In this document: positions 1 to 7,727 of the stretch, in pieces
How the letters are laid out: the number at the start of each line of letters is the position of its first letter
Numbering within the stretch: the first letter of the stretch is position 1
Assembly: GCF_007655005.1 (NCBI RefSeq)
Contig: NZ_SZVW01000008.1
Span: 278,006-342,005 of the forward strand
Origin: Streptomyces tibetensis
Lineage (GTDB): Bacteria > Actinomycetota > Actinomycetes > Streptomycetales > Streptomycetaceae
Length of the DNA stretch: 64,000 nucleotides
Reading direction: 5' to 3'
Notes under the pieces: generated by a model
Databases searched by the model: none
What the model saw: the letters and a program-made list of their open reading frames with translations, nothing else
Told to the model about the DNA's origin: nothing
Program-made: the position numbers and the translations under genes

Positions 1-549
1 TCCTGCACCTTCACGCGCATGATGAAGATCAGTTGCCTTCTGGACCGCCCCCTCGCCCCGGCCGCCCGGCATCCGGTGCACATCCTGCTCACCCCGGCCG
101 CCGAGGAGGACGTGCTCTCCGGTGTCGTCGTCGACCACGCCAAGGACCCCGGCCGGGCCCCCGCCGGCCGGGGCCTGGTCACCCTCGTGGCCGGTCCGCG
201 CCGGGTCCCCGAGCTGCTGGACGCCCCTCCTGACGAGGCCGCCGACGTCCTCGTCCGCGCGGCGGAACGCTACGTCCCGGGCATCGGCGGCGCCTGCCGC
301 CACCGTCTCGTGCACGCCTTCCGCCACGGCCTGCCGGAAGCCACCCCCCAGGCACTGCGGGAACGCGCCGGCTTCCTGTCCCGGCCGGCGCGCGCCGTGG
401 AGTACGCCGGCGACTGGCTCATGCTGCGGCCCGCCTCCGAAGGAGCCGTCCGGGCGGGCGCGCTGGCCGCGTCCCGCGTCCTGAGCAGGCTCGGACGGAA
501 CACTCCGGCCGGCCTCGACCGAACGGAGGAAATCCGTGCGACCGCATGA
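1..549 (+). CDS. FAD-dependent oxidoreductase (amine oxidase / protoporphyrinogen oxidase-like), C-terminal part
   Basis: The reading frame is open from base 1, so the gene begins left of the window and only the last ~180 residues are seen. The tail contains V-E-Y-A-G-D-W followed by E-G-A-V-R-A-G-A-L-A-A (about codons 131-154). This is the typical closing segment of NAD(P)/FAD flavoprotein oxidases of the amine oxidase/HemG group, where the Gly-Asp contacts the FAD ribityl chain. The FAD Rossmann motif lies outside the window, so the substrate cannot be read. The stop overlaps the start of the following ligase by 14 bases, which implies co-transcription and probably a shared pathway. Confidence 0.7.
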   Translation, partial: SCTFTRMMKISCLLDRPLAPAARHPVHILLTPAAEEDVLSGVVVDHAKDPGRAPAGRGLVTLVAGPRRVPELLDAPPDEAADVLVRAAERYVPGIGGACRHRLVHAFRHGLPEATPQALRERAGFLSRPARAVEYAGDWLMLRPASEGAVRAGALAASRVLSRLGRNTPAGLDRTEEIRATA

Positions 550-2119
550 CATGGGCACCCTGTTCGACGAGGCGGCGGCAGGCGGCGCCCGGACTGTTGT
601 GCACCTGGACCGGCCCCTCGACATCGCGCCGAGGGCCGGCACCCGGTGGACCGTCACCGAACTCGCCCACCTGGTCCGCGCCACCGCGGCCCGCCTCGCC
701 GACGCCGGGGTCAGGCCCGGGGACCGCGTGGCGATCGTGAAGGACAACCACTGGGACTACGACCTGCTCGCCTGCGCCACGGTCCGCCTCGGCGCCGTAC
801 CCGCGCTGCTGTCCGCCCGGCTCGACATCGCGGATCTCGTCACCCTGCTGGAGCGGCTGCGCCCTGCCGCGCTGGTCACCACCTCCGCGGTGCTGGCCCG
901 CTGCCGGGACACCGCCGCCGGCGAACCGGCCCGGATCCTCGTCACCGTCGACTCCGCGGTGCCCGGCGCGGTCCACCTGGCCGCGCTGGACGCGTCCCGT
1001 TGCGGCGTACCGGTGCGGCGCCACGACGACGAACCGCTGGTCATCCATCACACCTCGGGGACGACCGGCGTCCCCAAGCTGGTGGTCCACTCCACGCGGA
1101 CACTCGTGCACAAGCTGGCCCGCTTCGAAGCGGTGCGCTATCCAGGGATCGGCATCCGCCCGGATGACGTCCTGGCCAACGCCAGCGCGTACGGACACGG
1201 ACGCACCTTCTGCTGGACGGCCGTGGTGGTGTCGCTTGCGCCCGCCGGGATCGTGATCCTCACCGGCGACGACCCGGAGGCCGCCGACCCGCTGCTGCGG
1301 GCCCACCCACCCACCGTCGTCGAGGCCCTGCCCGCCTCCTACATCCGGCTGCGTCCGCTCGCCAGCCGGCTGGACAACCCCTTCCGGAACGTCCGCTTGT
1401 ACATCAGTACCTACGACGCCGTGCACCCGCCCGCCCTGCGCGCGTATCTGACCGCCAGCCGCCGCGCCCGCCCGCTGTGGATGCAGGGCTGGGGCCAGAC
1501 CGAGACCGGACCGCTGACCTTCCGCTTCCACACGCGGCGCTCCGCGCTCGCACCGGACGCGGAGACCATGGCGCGCCGGCTCGGCCGGCCCGTGCCGGGC
1601 CGGACCCGGCTGCGCGCGGTGGACCCGGACACGCTGCGCCCGGTGCCACGCGGCCGACCCGGCCTGCTCCTCGTCCGCACCCCTGCCCTCGCCCTGGGCT
1701 ACGTCGGCGAAGAGGACCGCTGGGACGCCAAACGCGTCGGCGACTGGTGGTCCACCGGCGACATGGGCGTCCACCACCGTGACGGCAGCGTCAGCATCCT
1801 GGACCGCGCCGCCGACACCCTGCCCGGTATGAGCTGCCTGCGGACCGAGGACGTACTGGAGCAGCGGCTGCCGCAGGTCCTGGAATGCGTGGTTCTCGGC
1901 GCCCCTGACGGCGATCCGCTGCCCGTCGTGGTCACCGCTGACGGCCGCCTGGACCCGGATGCCTGGAAGCAGGCCACGCACGGCCTGCCGGCGCTGCGCG
2001 ACCCGGCCGTCCTCACCTGGGACGAGGTGCCCCGCACAGGCACCGGCAAGGTCCGCCGAGCGGCCCTGGCACGGCAGCTCACCGGTGCCGCACAGGCGGG
2101 CAGCGGCCGGTGGACGTGA
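536..2119 (+). CDS. AMP-forming acyl-CoA synthetase / adenylating ligase
   Basis: An ANL-superfamily enzyme of 527 residues that would activate a carboxylic acid as its adenylate and probably transfer it to CoA or a carrier. The P-loop-like motif H-H-T-S-G-T-T-G-V-P-K lies near residue 170, the adenine-binding G-W-G-Q-T-E-T near 320, the hinge region W-W-S-T-G-D near 402, and the C-terminal R-T-G-T-G-K-V with the catalytic Lys near 505. The GTG start at 536 has a strong GGAGGA site at 525-530 and lies inside the end of the preceding oxidoreductase. A methyltransferase, a CoA-transferase and a second ligase follow, which suggests the edge of a biosynthetic cluster. The substrate is unknown; the acid pocket cannot be judged by eye. 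Confidence 0.9.
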   Translation: MRPHDMGTLFDEAAAGGARTVVHLDRPLDIAPRAGTRWTVTELAHLVRATAARLADAGVRPGDRVAIVKDNHWDYDLLACATVRLGAVPALLSARLDIADLVTLLERLRPAALVTTSAVLARCRDTAAGEPARILVTVDSAVPGAVHLAALDASRCGVPVRRHDDEPLVIHHTSGTTGVPKLVVHSTRTLVHKLARFEAVRYPGIGIRPDDVLANASAYGHGRTFCWTAVVVSLAPAGIVILTGDDPEAADPLLRAHPPTVVEALPASYIRLRPLASRLDNPFRNVRLYISTYDAVHPPALRAYLTASRRARPLWMQGWGQTETGPLTFRFHTRRSALAPDAETMARRLGRPVPGRTRLRAVDPDTLRPVPRGRPGLLLVRTPALALGYVGEEDRWDAKRVGDWWSTGDMGVHHRDGSVSILDRAADTLPGMSCLRTEDVLEQRLPQVLECVVLGAPDGDPLPVVVTADGRLDPDAWKQATHGLPALRDPAVLTWDEVPRTGTGKVRRAALARQLTGAAQAGSGRWT

Positions 2120-2384
2120 CCGGGGCGCTGTCCGACGAGGTCGGGCTGTCCGGCGTGTTCGATGACGCCGGCGTGTCCGGGGTGTTCGTCGGCGTCGGGT
2201 TGTCCGGGGCGGTGCGCGGAGGGGAGTCCCGCCGGGGCACCGTCAGCCTTCCGCCGGGTACGCCCCTCCCGCCGGGTGCGTGGCGGGAGGCATCGAGCCG
2301 GCCGGTGTCGGCTCCGTGCCTGTCCGGGCCGCCGTTCTACGAGGCTGGGCTGTCCGGGCGCTGCTCGGCGAGAGGAGGCTCACC

Positions 2385-2507
2385 GTGGCACAGCCGGCCT
2401 TCCCCCCTGCCACACCGGGAACCGGTTGGGTGGCAGCCCACCCCTGCAGGGCTCATGCCGGCGGCGAGCCCGCCGTCGCCCGATGGGTCCTGCCAGGCCG
2501 TACATGA
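2385..2507 (+). CDS. Possible 40-residue peptide upstream of methyltransferase
   Basis: A GTG codon at 2385 is preceded by GAGAGGAGG (2370-2378) at usable spacing and opens a 40-codon frame beginning MAQPAFPPATPG and ending ...WVLPGRT. The ribosome-binding site, spacing and first residues (M-A-Q-P-A against M-S-Q-P-A) closely match the methyltransferase start about 200 bases downstream. The frame may therefore be a decayed duplicate of that 5' end rather than a working gene. No family is recognised. Confidence 0.25.
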   Translation: MAQPAFPPATPGTGWVAAHPCRAHAGGEPAVARWVLPGRT

Positions 2508-2564
2508 CGGGGCCGGGCCTGTCACGGCCCGCCGTACATGACGACGCCTGGCCTGTCCGAGCCG
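2497..2564. repeat. 34-bp imperfect tandem repeat (2 copies)
   Basis: Two adjacent copies (2497-2530 and 2531-2564) share gccgtacatgacg followed by a similar ggcctgtc tract. They lie just upstream of the methyltransferase ribosome-binding site, suggesting local slippage or duplication, or a regulatory repeat. Confidence 0.55.
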
Positions 2565-2588
2565 CGTTCTGACGAGAGGAGCCACACC

Positions 2589-3410
2589 GTGTCCCAGCCC
2601 GCTCCCGCCCGGGAGGGCACCCACGCGGTCTTCCGCAACGGCACCGCGCACAGCCGTGACCAGCACCGCTGCCTGGCCGCCGCCTACGACCCGGTGACCC
2701 TGCCCCGCCTGGCCGCCGCCGGTGTCGGTCCGGGCTGGCACTGCCTGGAGGTCGGCGCCGGCGGCGGCAGCATCGCGCGCTGGCTGGCCGAACGGGTGGC
2801 ACCGGGCGGGTCGGTGCTCGCCACCGACCTCGACGCGCGCGACATGGCACCCGGCCCGGGCCTGGAGGTCGCGGTCCTCGACGTGGCCCGCGACCCGCTT
2901 CCGGAGGCGGCTTATGACCTCGTGGTGGCCCGCCTGGTCCTGCAGCACGTGCCCGCCCGCGACGCCGTCCTGCACAAACTGGTGCGCGCCCTCAAACCCG
3001 GCGGTCTGCTGCAGATCGACGAGATCGACGCCTCCTACGAGCCGCCCCTGCTGACTCCGGACGCGGAGGCCGAGGCGCTGTACGTCCGGTTCCTGCGGGC
3101 CAAGAAGGCCGCGCTGCGCGCCGCGGGCGGCGATCCCCACTGGGGACGGAAGGTGCCGGCGGCCTTGCGGGCGGCGGGACTGACCGCCATCGACGTCCAC
3201 CTCCACATCGGCGTACGGCACGCCCAGGACCCCGGCCTCGGACTCCAGTTGAACCACACCCGCAACCTCCGCTCCCGGCTGGCGGAACAGGGGATGACCG
3301 AGGAGGAGCTGGACCGGGTGGGACGGCTGATGCGGCACCCGTCCTTCCGCGCCGCCTCCAGCATCCTGTACTCGGTGCAGGGCCGGCGGCCCGGCCGGGA
3401 GCGACCGTGA
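2589..3410 (+). CDS. Class I SAM-dependent methyltransferase
   Basis: A 273-residue Rossmann-fold methyltransferase. Motif I E-V-G-A-G-G-G-S lies near residue 54, the acidic ribose-binding residue in A-T-D-L-D near 80, and motif IV/post-IV D-L-V-V-A-R-L-V-L-Q-H near 110. The N-terminal R-D-Q-H pattern is common in Streptomyces members. The GTG at 2589 is preferred over earlier in-frame starts because GAGGAG (2575-2580) sits at correct spacing. The stop overlaps the next gene as GTGA. In this operon it probably methylates an O, N or C atom of the acid or thioester intermediate handled by the neighbouring ligases; the acceptor is not evident. Confidence 0.85.
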   Translation: MSQPAPAREGTHAVFRNGTAHSRDQHRCLAAAYDPVTLPRLAAAGVGPGWHCLEVGAGGGSIARWLAERVAPGGSVLATDLDARDMAPGPGLEVAVLDVARDPLPEAAYDLVVARLVLQHVPARDAVLHKLVRALKPGGLLQIDEIDASYEPPLLTPDAEAEALYVRFLRAKKAALRAAGGDPHWGRKVPAALRAAGLTAIDVHLHIGVRHAQDPGLGLQLNHTRNLRSRLAEQGMTEEELDRVGRLMRHPSFRAASSILYSVQGRRPGRERP

Positions 3411-5227
3411 CACCGCGCCTGCGCGCCACGGCCCGGACCGCCGTCGCCGCCACGATCGCCGGCCGGCTGCTGCGGCACGCCGCGCCGGGCCTGCCGGACA
3501 CGAGCGGTCCAGGCCGGGAAGCGGTGCGGTGCACCGTCGACTGGTCGGGGCCGGTCGGCGCGGACCTGCCGGACGAGCACGCCGTACAGGCCGCCTGCGG
3601 CCTCATGCAGGTCCACGGCCGGGCGACGGGCGGCCCGCTCCCGCTGGCCGTCGACTACGCCTCGGTGGTGGCGGGGGTGCTCGCCGCCCAGGGGGCGACC
3701 GCTCTCCACGTCGCGCGGGCCCGCGGCCTGGACCTGCGCGAGGTCCGGACCTCGGTGGCTCAGGGGGCGCTCCTGGCGGTCGGCCAGTACCTCGCCGCCG
3801 CGACGGCCCGCGACGACTCCTGTTCGCCCGAGCCGGGTTCGCCACACGCGCCGGTGGCGCCCCCCGACGTGCCGCAGCCAGGTGGCCTGGCGACCCTGGA
3901 GACGGCCGACGACGCCCGTGTCGAGGTCGAGACCCTCGACCCCCTGGCATGGCGGGACTTCTGGGCACGGCTCGGTGTGGCTCCCGCACTCGCCGGCCGC
4001 GGCTGGCTGCCCTTCGAGCAGCGGTTCGCAACCGCCGTCTGCCCGCTGCCCGAGGAACTGCGCCAGGCCGCCCTCCGCCGCACGATGGCGGAGCTGAGGG
4101 CCGCCGCGAACGACACCGGCGTCAGCCTCCTCGCCGTCGGCTCCGACCCGGCCCCCGCCGCCCGCCCGGCCCCCTGGAGTCTCACTCCAGGACCGGCACC
4201 GGTCCCCGAAGCCCGGGCGCACCCGGACACCGCCGTGCCCGGCCCACGCCCTGCTGTGCCGGTCCTGGGCGCCGTCCTGCCGCTTGCGGGTCTGCGGGTG
4301 GTGGAGTCGACCCGCAGGGTGCAGGGTCCGCTCGCCGGGCACGTCCTGCGGATGCTGGGTGCCGAGGTGGTCCGGATCGAACCGCCCGGCGGCGACCCGA
4401 TGCGCTGGCTCCCTCCGCTGGCGGGGGACTGCTCGGCCCGGTTCTCCGCTCTCAACGCGGGCAAGCCGGTGGTAGAGGCCGACCTCACCACCGCGCAGGG
4501 CCGGGACACGGTCCGCGCGCTGATCGCCGAGGCCGACGTCTTCCTGCACAACTGGGCCCCCGGAAAGGCCGCGCGGCTCGGCCTGGACGCGTGCGAACTG
4601 CTGCCCGGCCACCCCGCCCTGGTGTACGCCTGGGCGTCCGGCTTCGGGGACGCCTTCGGCGACCGGCCACCTCTGGGCACCGACTACCTCGCCCAGGTGC
4701 ACGGCGGCCTCGCCGCTGCGGTACGGCCGGCCGACCAGCCCCCGGCCCCCTCCCTGATGACCCTCACCGACGTGCTCGGCGGGCTGGTGTGCGCCCAGGG
4801 GGTGCTGGCCGCGCTGGCGGCCCGGGAGACGACCGGCCGGGGCAGCCGTGTCGACTCCTCCCTGGTCTCCGCGGCCGCCCTCGTCCCCCGCCCCGCGCAC
4901 CGGGCCCGCTGGACTGCGCTGGACCGGCCGGTGCGCACGGCGGACGGCCATCTGTGCCTCGGTTCCGCGGCCCGGGCGCACCCCCAGGCGGTGCTCCGCC
5001 TGCTGGACAGCGCCGGTCCCACGGCCACCGAAGACCTCGCGGCCCGCTTCGTCCGCCACACCACCGAGGAGTGGACGGCACGGCTGGCCGAGGCCGGTCT
5101 GACCGCGACCCCTGTTCTCACCGACCTGACGGCTCTGGCTCGTGACCCGGCCTTCCGGCGGGCCGTCGCACCACCTGATCCGGTCACCGGCCACGCCCGC
5201 CCGTACGCGCCCTGGGAGTTCGCATGA
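3407..5227 (+). CDS. CaiB/BaiF (family III) CoA-transferase with degenerate second copy
   Basis: At 606 residues this is half again as long as a usual family III CoA-transferase (~400). The C-terminal part (from about 285) is the recognisable enzyme: L-A-G-L-R-V-V-E, L-A-G-H-V-L-R-M-L-G-A-E-V-V-R-I-E-P-P-G-G-D, then G-T-D-Y-L-A-Q-V-H-G-G-L with the probable catalytic Asp that forms the aspartyl-CoA anhydride. Residues 1-260 resemble part of a second, divergent copy of the same fold. Family members move CoA between carboxylates; here it may pass CoA to an intermediate made by the adjacent ligases. The GTG start overlaps the methyltransferase stop and the end overlaps the next ATG. Confidence 0.85.
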   Translation: MTPRLRATARTAVAATIAGRLLRHAAPGLPDTSGPGREAVRCTVDWSGPVGADLPDEHAVQAACGLMQVHGRATGGPLPLAVDYASVVAGVLAAQGATALHVARARGLDLREVRTSVAQGALLAVGQYLAAATARDDSCSPEPGSPHAPVAPPDVPQPGGLATLETADDARVEVETLDPLAWRDFWARLGVAPALAGRGWLPFEQRFATAVCPLPEELRQAALRRTMAELRAAANDTGVSLLAVGSDPAPAARPAPWSLTPGPAPVPEARAHPDTAVPGPRPAVPVLGAVLPLAGLRVVESTRRVQGPLAGHVLRMLGAEVVRIEPPGGDPMRWLPPLAGDCSARFSALNAGKPVVEADLTTAQGRDTVRALIAEADVFLHNWAPGKAARLGLDACELLPGHPALVYAWASGFGDAFGDRPPLGTDYLAQVHGGLAAAVRPADQPPAPSLMTLTDVLGGLVCAQGVLAALAARETTGRGSRVDSSLVSAAALVPRPAHRARWTALDRPVRTADGHLCLGSAARAHPQAVLRLLDSAGPTATEDLAARFVRHTTEEWTARLAEAGLTATPVLTDLTALARDPAFRRAVAPPDPVTGHARPYAPWEFA

Positions 5228-6906
5228 CAGCCGCCCCCGCGACCCGGCACGGTACCGTCCCGCTCGCGGGCCGGGGCGGGCAACCGGTGTGGATCTCACG
5301 TGCCGGAGTGTCCTTCCCGGATCTGGTGCCCCGCGTCCAGCGACGTGCCTGGGTGACGGCGGGCCTGTGCCCGGACACCGACCTCTACGCACTGTTCGCC
5401 GCCCGGGTCCGCGAACACCCGGACCGCGAGGCGCTGGTGGACGACGCCGGAGTGCTGCCCTACGCGGCGCTGGACGCCGAAGTGCGCCGGATCGCCGCCC
5501 TGTTCGTCCAGGCGGGACTGGGTGACGGGGACGTGGTGGCACTCCTGCTGCCCAACGGCCGCGACGCCGTGGCCGCGGAACTCGCCGTCTACGCGATCGG
5601 CTCGGTGGCCCTCCCGATCCCTCCGGGCGGCGATGACCGGGACGTCCGTGCGCTGCTCACCCGCTCGCGTGCCCGCGGCGCCGTCTTCGTATCGGCCCGC
5701 CGCGCACAGGCCGTCGCGGATCTCCCGCACCTGCGTACCGTGTTCGCCCCCGGCCCGGGCGACGGACGCACACACGGGCTGCACGCTCCGCGCACCCCGG
5801 CCCGGCACTCCTGGCGGCCACGGCGGGGCGAACCGTACGGACCCGCCCGCATCCTGGTGTCGTCCGGTTCCGAAGCCGAGCCGAAGATGGTCGCCTACAG
5901 CCATCACGCCCTGGCAGGCGGCCGTGCGCGGTACGTCCGGAGCCTGCACCCCGACGCCACGGTGCCGCCCCGCCACCTCGTCCTCGTCCCGCTGGCCTCC
6001 TCATACGGATCCCTCGGCACGCCGGTCACCCTCGCCACCCTCGGCGGCACACTCATCGTGCAGTCGGACTTCGACCCGGCCGGAGCGCTGCGGATGGTCG
6101 CCGAGCATCGTCCCACCCACCTCTTCGCGGTGCCCACCATGCTCCGGCGCATCGCCGACCTCCCGGCGCGGCCGGAGGAGGACACCTCGTCGTTGCGTGC
6201 CGTCGTCTCCAGTGGCGCCACTCTGCCGGCGGCCACCGCACAGGCATGCCGCGAACGGTTCGGCCGACCGGTGGTGACCGTCTACGGCTCGTCGGACGGC
6301 GTGAACTGCCACACGGCCGGAGAAGACCACTCGCCGGGCGACAGCGTCGGCACCCCGGACCCCGCGGTGGCCCGCATCCGGATCACCGGACCCGACGGCA
6401 CGCCGCTCCCCACCGGGCGGACCGGTCAGATCGAGGCCCTGGGCCCCATGACACCCCTGTGCTACGTCAACGCGCCCGAACTGGACGCCCGCTACCGCAC
6501 CCCCGACGGCTGGGTGCGCACGGGCGACCTAGGCCGACTGGACGAACGCGGAAGGCTGCAGGTCCTGGGCCGGCTCAAACGCATCGCCGTGCGCGGCGGT
6601 CTCAACATCAGCCTCGCCGAGGTCGAACGCGAACTGGGCACCCACCCAGCGGTGGCCGAGGCGGTCTGCGTCCCGGTGCCCGACCCGGACCTCGGGGAAC
6701 GACTGTGCGCCTGCATCCGCCCGGTCCCGGGCACACCCTTTCCCACGCTGTCCGACCTCACGACCCACCTGGGGGACCGCGGCCTGGCCCGCCGGAAACA
6801 CCCTGAACGTCTCCTGATCCTGCACGAGATGCCCCTCGGCCCCATGGGAAAGGTCTGCTACCGCACCCTGATGTCCCGAGCGACCAGGGGCCCCGCTCGG
6901 CCATGA
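5224..6906 (+). CDS. AMP-forming acyl-CoA synthetase / ligase (second copy)
   Basis: A second ANL enzyme of 560 residues, starting in an ATGA overlap with the CoA-transferase. The nucleotide motif reads S-S-G-S-E-A-E-P-K (near 218), with Ser and Glu where most relatives have S-G-T-T-G. Adenine motif V-Y-G-S-S-D-G is near 355, W-V-R-T-G-D near 428, hinge R-I-A-V-R-G-G-L-N-I near 455, and P-L-G-P-M-G-K-V supplies the C-terminal Lys near 545. It is only distantly related to the first ligase, so the two probably activate different acids or act at different steps. This is the last gene of the operon seen here. Confidence 0.88.
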   Translation: MTAAPATRHGTVPLAGRGGQPVWISRAGVSFPDLVPRVQRRAWVTAGLCPDTDLYALFAARVREHPDREALVDDAGVLPYAALDAEVRRIAALFVQAGLGDGDVVALLLPNGRDAVAAELAVYAIGSVALPIPPGGDDRDVRALLTRSRARGAVFVSARRAQAVADLPHLRTVFAPGPGDGRTHGLHAPRTPARHSWRPRRGEPYGPARILVSSGSEAEPKMVAYSHHALAGGRARYVRSLHPDATVPPRHLVLVPLASSYGSLGTPVTLATLGGTLIVQSDFDPAGALRMVAEHRPTHLFAVPTMLRRIADLPARPEEDTSSLRAVVSSGATLPAATAQACRERFGRPVVTVYGSSDGVNCHTAGEDHSPGDSVGTPDPAVARIRITGPDGTPLPTGRTGQIEALGPMTPLCYVNAPELDARYRTPDGWVRTGDLGRLDERGRLQVLGRLKRIAVRGGLNISLAEVERELGTHPAVAEAVCVPVPDPDLGERLCACIRPVPGTPFPTLSDLTTHLGDRGLARRKHPERLLILHEMPLGPMGKVCYRTLMSRATRGPARP

Positions 6907-7063
6907 CCACAGGGAGCTCGCGAGGCCGAGGAGAGCTGTTCGACCACATCCGCAGCTCAGCAACGACCTGCTCGTAACGGGGACTGGCTTACGCTCCCAA
7001 CCTTCTCTGCCACTGCGGTCCCCTGAGCCGGCCACAGGTCGTCGCCCCCGGCGATGCGGCTGC
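6907..7063. other. Non-coding gap after the ligase operon
   Basis: No gene, clear terminator hairpin or RNA gene is seen between the ligase stop and the weak hypothetical frame that follows. Confidence 0.4.
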
Positions 7064-7480
7064 GTGACCGGGAAGCGAACAGCTCGCTTTCACACCGCGG
7101 GCGGCTGCACCCACGCTTACCGGCGGCGCGGCTGGGAGTGGGACGTCGGCATCCACTGCGTGGGACAGCTGAGGGAGATAGAGCCGGTCCGCGTGCTTTT
7201 GGATGATCTGACCGGCGCCACGCTGCAATGGGCCCCGCAGGGGGGCCCGTACGACGAGTACGGCTTGGCGGGGCGGGGGTACCAGGCGCCGGTCGGCTTC
7301 TCGGCCTACCAGGCCGGTCTGATCGCGCGCTTGCTGGCCGAACAGGCGGGCGGCGAGGCGCTGTTCGAGCTGGTCGGGCGGTGCCGTCCGCGCTCGGACC
7401 GCAGCGGGGCTGGTGCAGAGCGCGAGTTCCCCTTCTGGTCCACTGCCTCAGCTTCGCGGTGCGCCCGAGCCGGTCCATAA
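7064..7480 (+). CDS. Hypothetical protein, possibly decayed
   Basis: This 138-codon frame opens with GTG and no clear ribosome-binding site. The middle part (about residues 20-105) has ordinary protein composition, including G-W-E-W-D-V-G-I-H and G-Y-Q-A-P-V-G-F-S-A-Y-Q-A-G-L-I-A-R-L-L-A-E-Q. The last 35 residues turn into Arg/Ser/Ala-rich sequence, as if a frameshift had occurred near 7380. No family is recognised. It may be a remnant of a small gene. Confidence 0.35.
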   Translation: MTGKRTARFHTAGGCTHAYRRRGWEWDVGIHCVGQLREIEPVRVLLDDLTGATLQWAPQGGPYDEYGLAGRGYQAPVGFSAYQAGLIARLLAEQAGGEALFELVGRCRPRSDRSGAGAEREFPFWSTASASRCARAGP

Positions 7481-7727
7481 CGGGCGATCGTAGCGGCGGA
7501 GAGGATCCGAAATGCGAACTCCTCACCATTTACCGCGACATACCCACGGCGACACCAGCCTGACCGAGCCCCTTCCGGCGTCACCACTGGGGCTTCGCGC
7601 GCTTCACTACTCCTCAACTTCCCTTCCCTGTAGGCACCGTTGCCCGACAGAAAGACTCGTGTTCCACTGATTGTTTTCTGGCGCAACGGTCACCGGTCAT
7701 CCGCTCCTGGGGCGGGAGAGCTCTTCC

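Larger units (their letters stand above)
2120..2588 (+). other. Repetitive spacer between ligase and methyltransferase
   Basis: A 469-base gap within an otherwise tightly packed operon. It is open in two frames but reads as low-complexity Gly/Ser/Val-rich or Pro/Arg-rich sequence. Short phrases such as ctgtccgg recur many times. It contains a 34-bp tandem repeat and a second copy of the ribosome-binding and start region used by the methyltransferase. No convincing terminator is seen, so the operon may read through. Confidence 0.4.

Noticed and set aside
419..1981. Long minus-strand open frame opposite the first ligase
   Set aside because: It is the antisense of a clear ANL enzyme; composition is Gly/Arg/Val-rich without motifs, as usual for high-GC shadow frames.
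3035..5542. 835-codon minus-strand frame opposite the CoA-transferase
   Set aside because: Shadow of the coding strand; Arg/Gly/Pro-rich, with no recognisable domain or ribosome-binding site.
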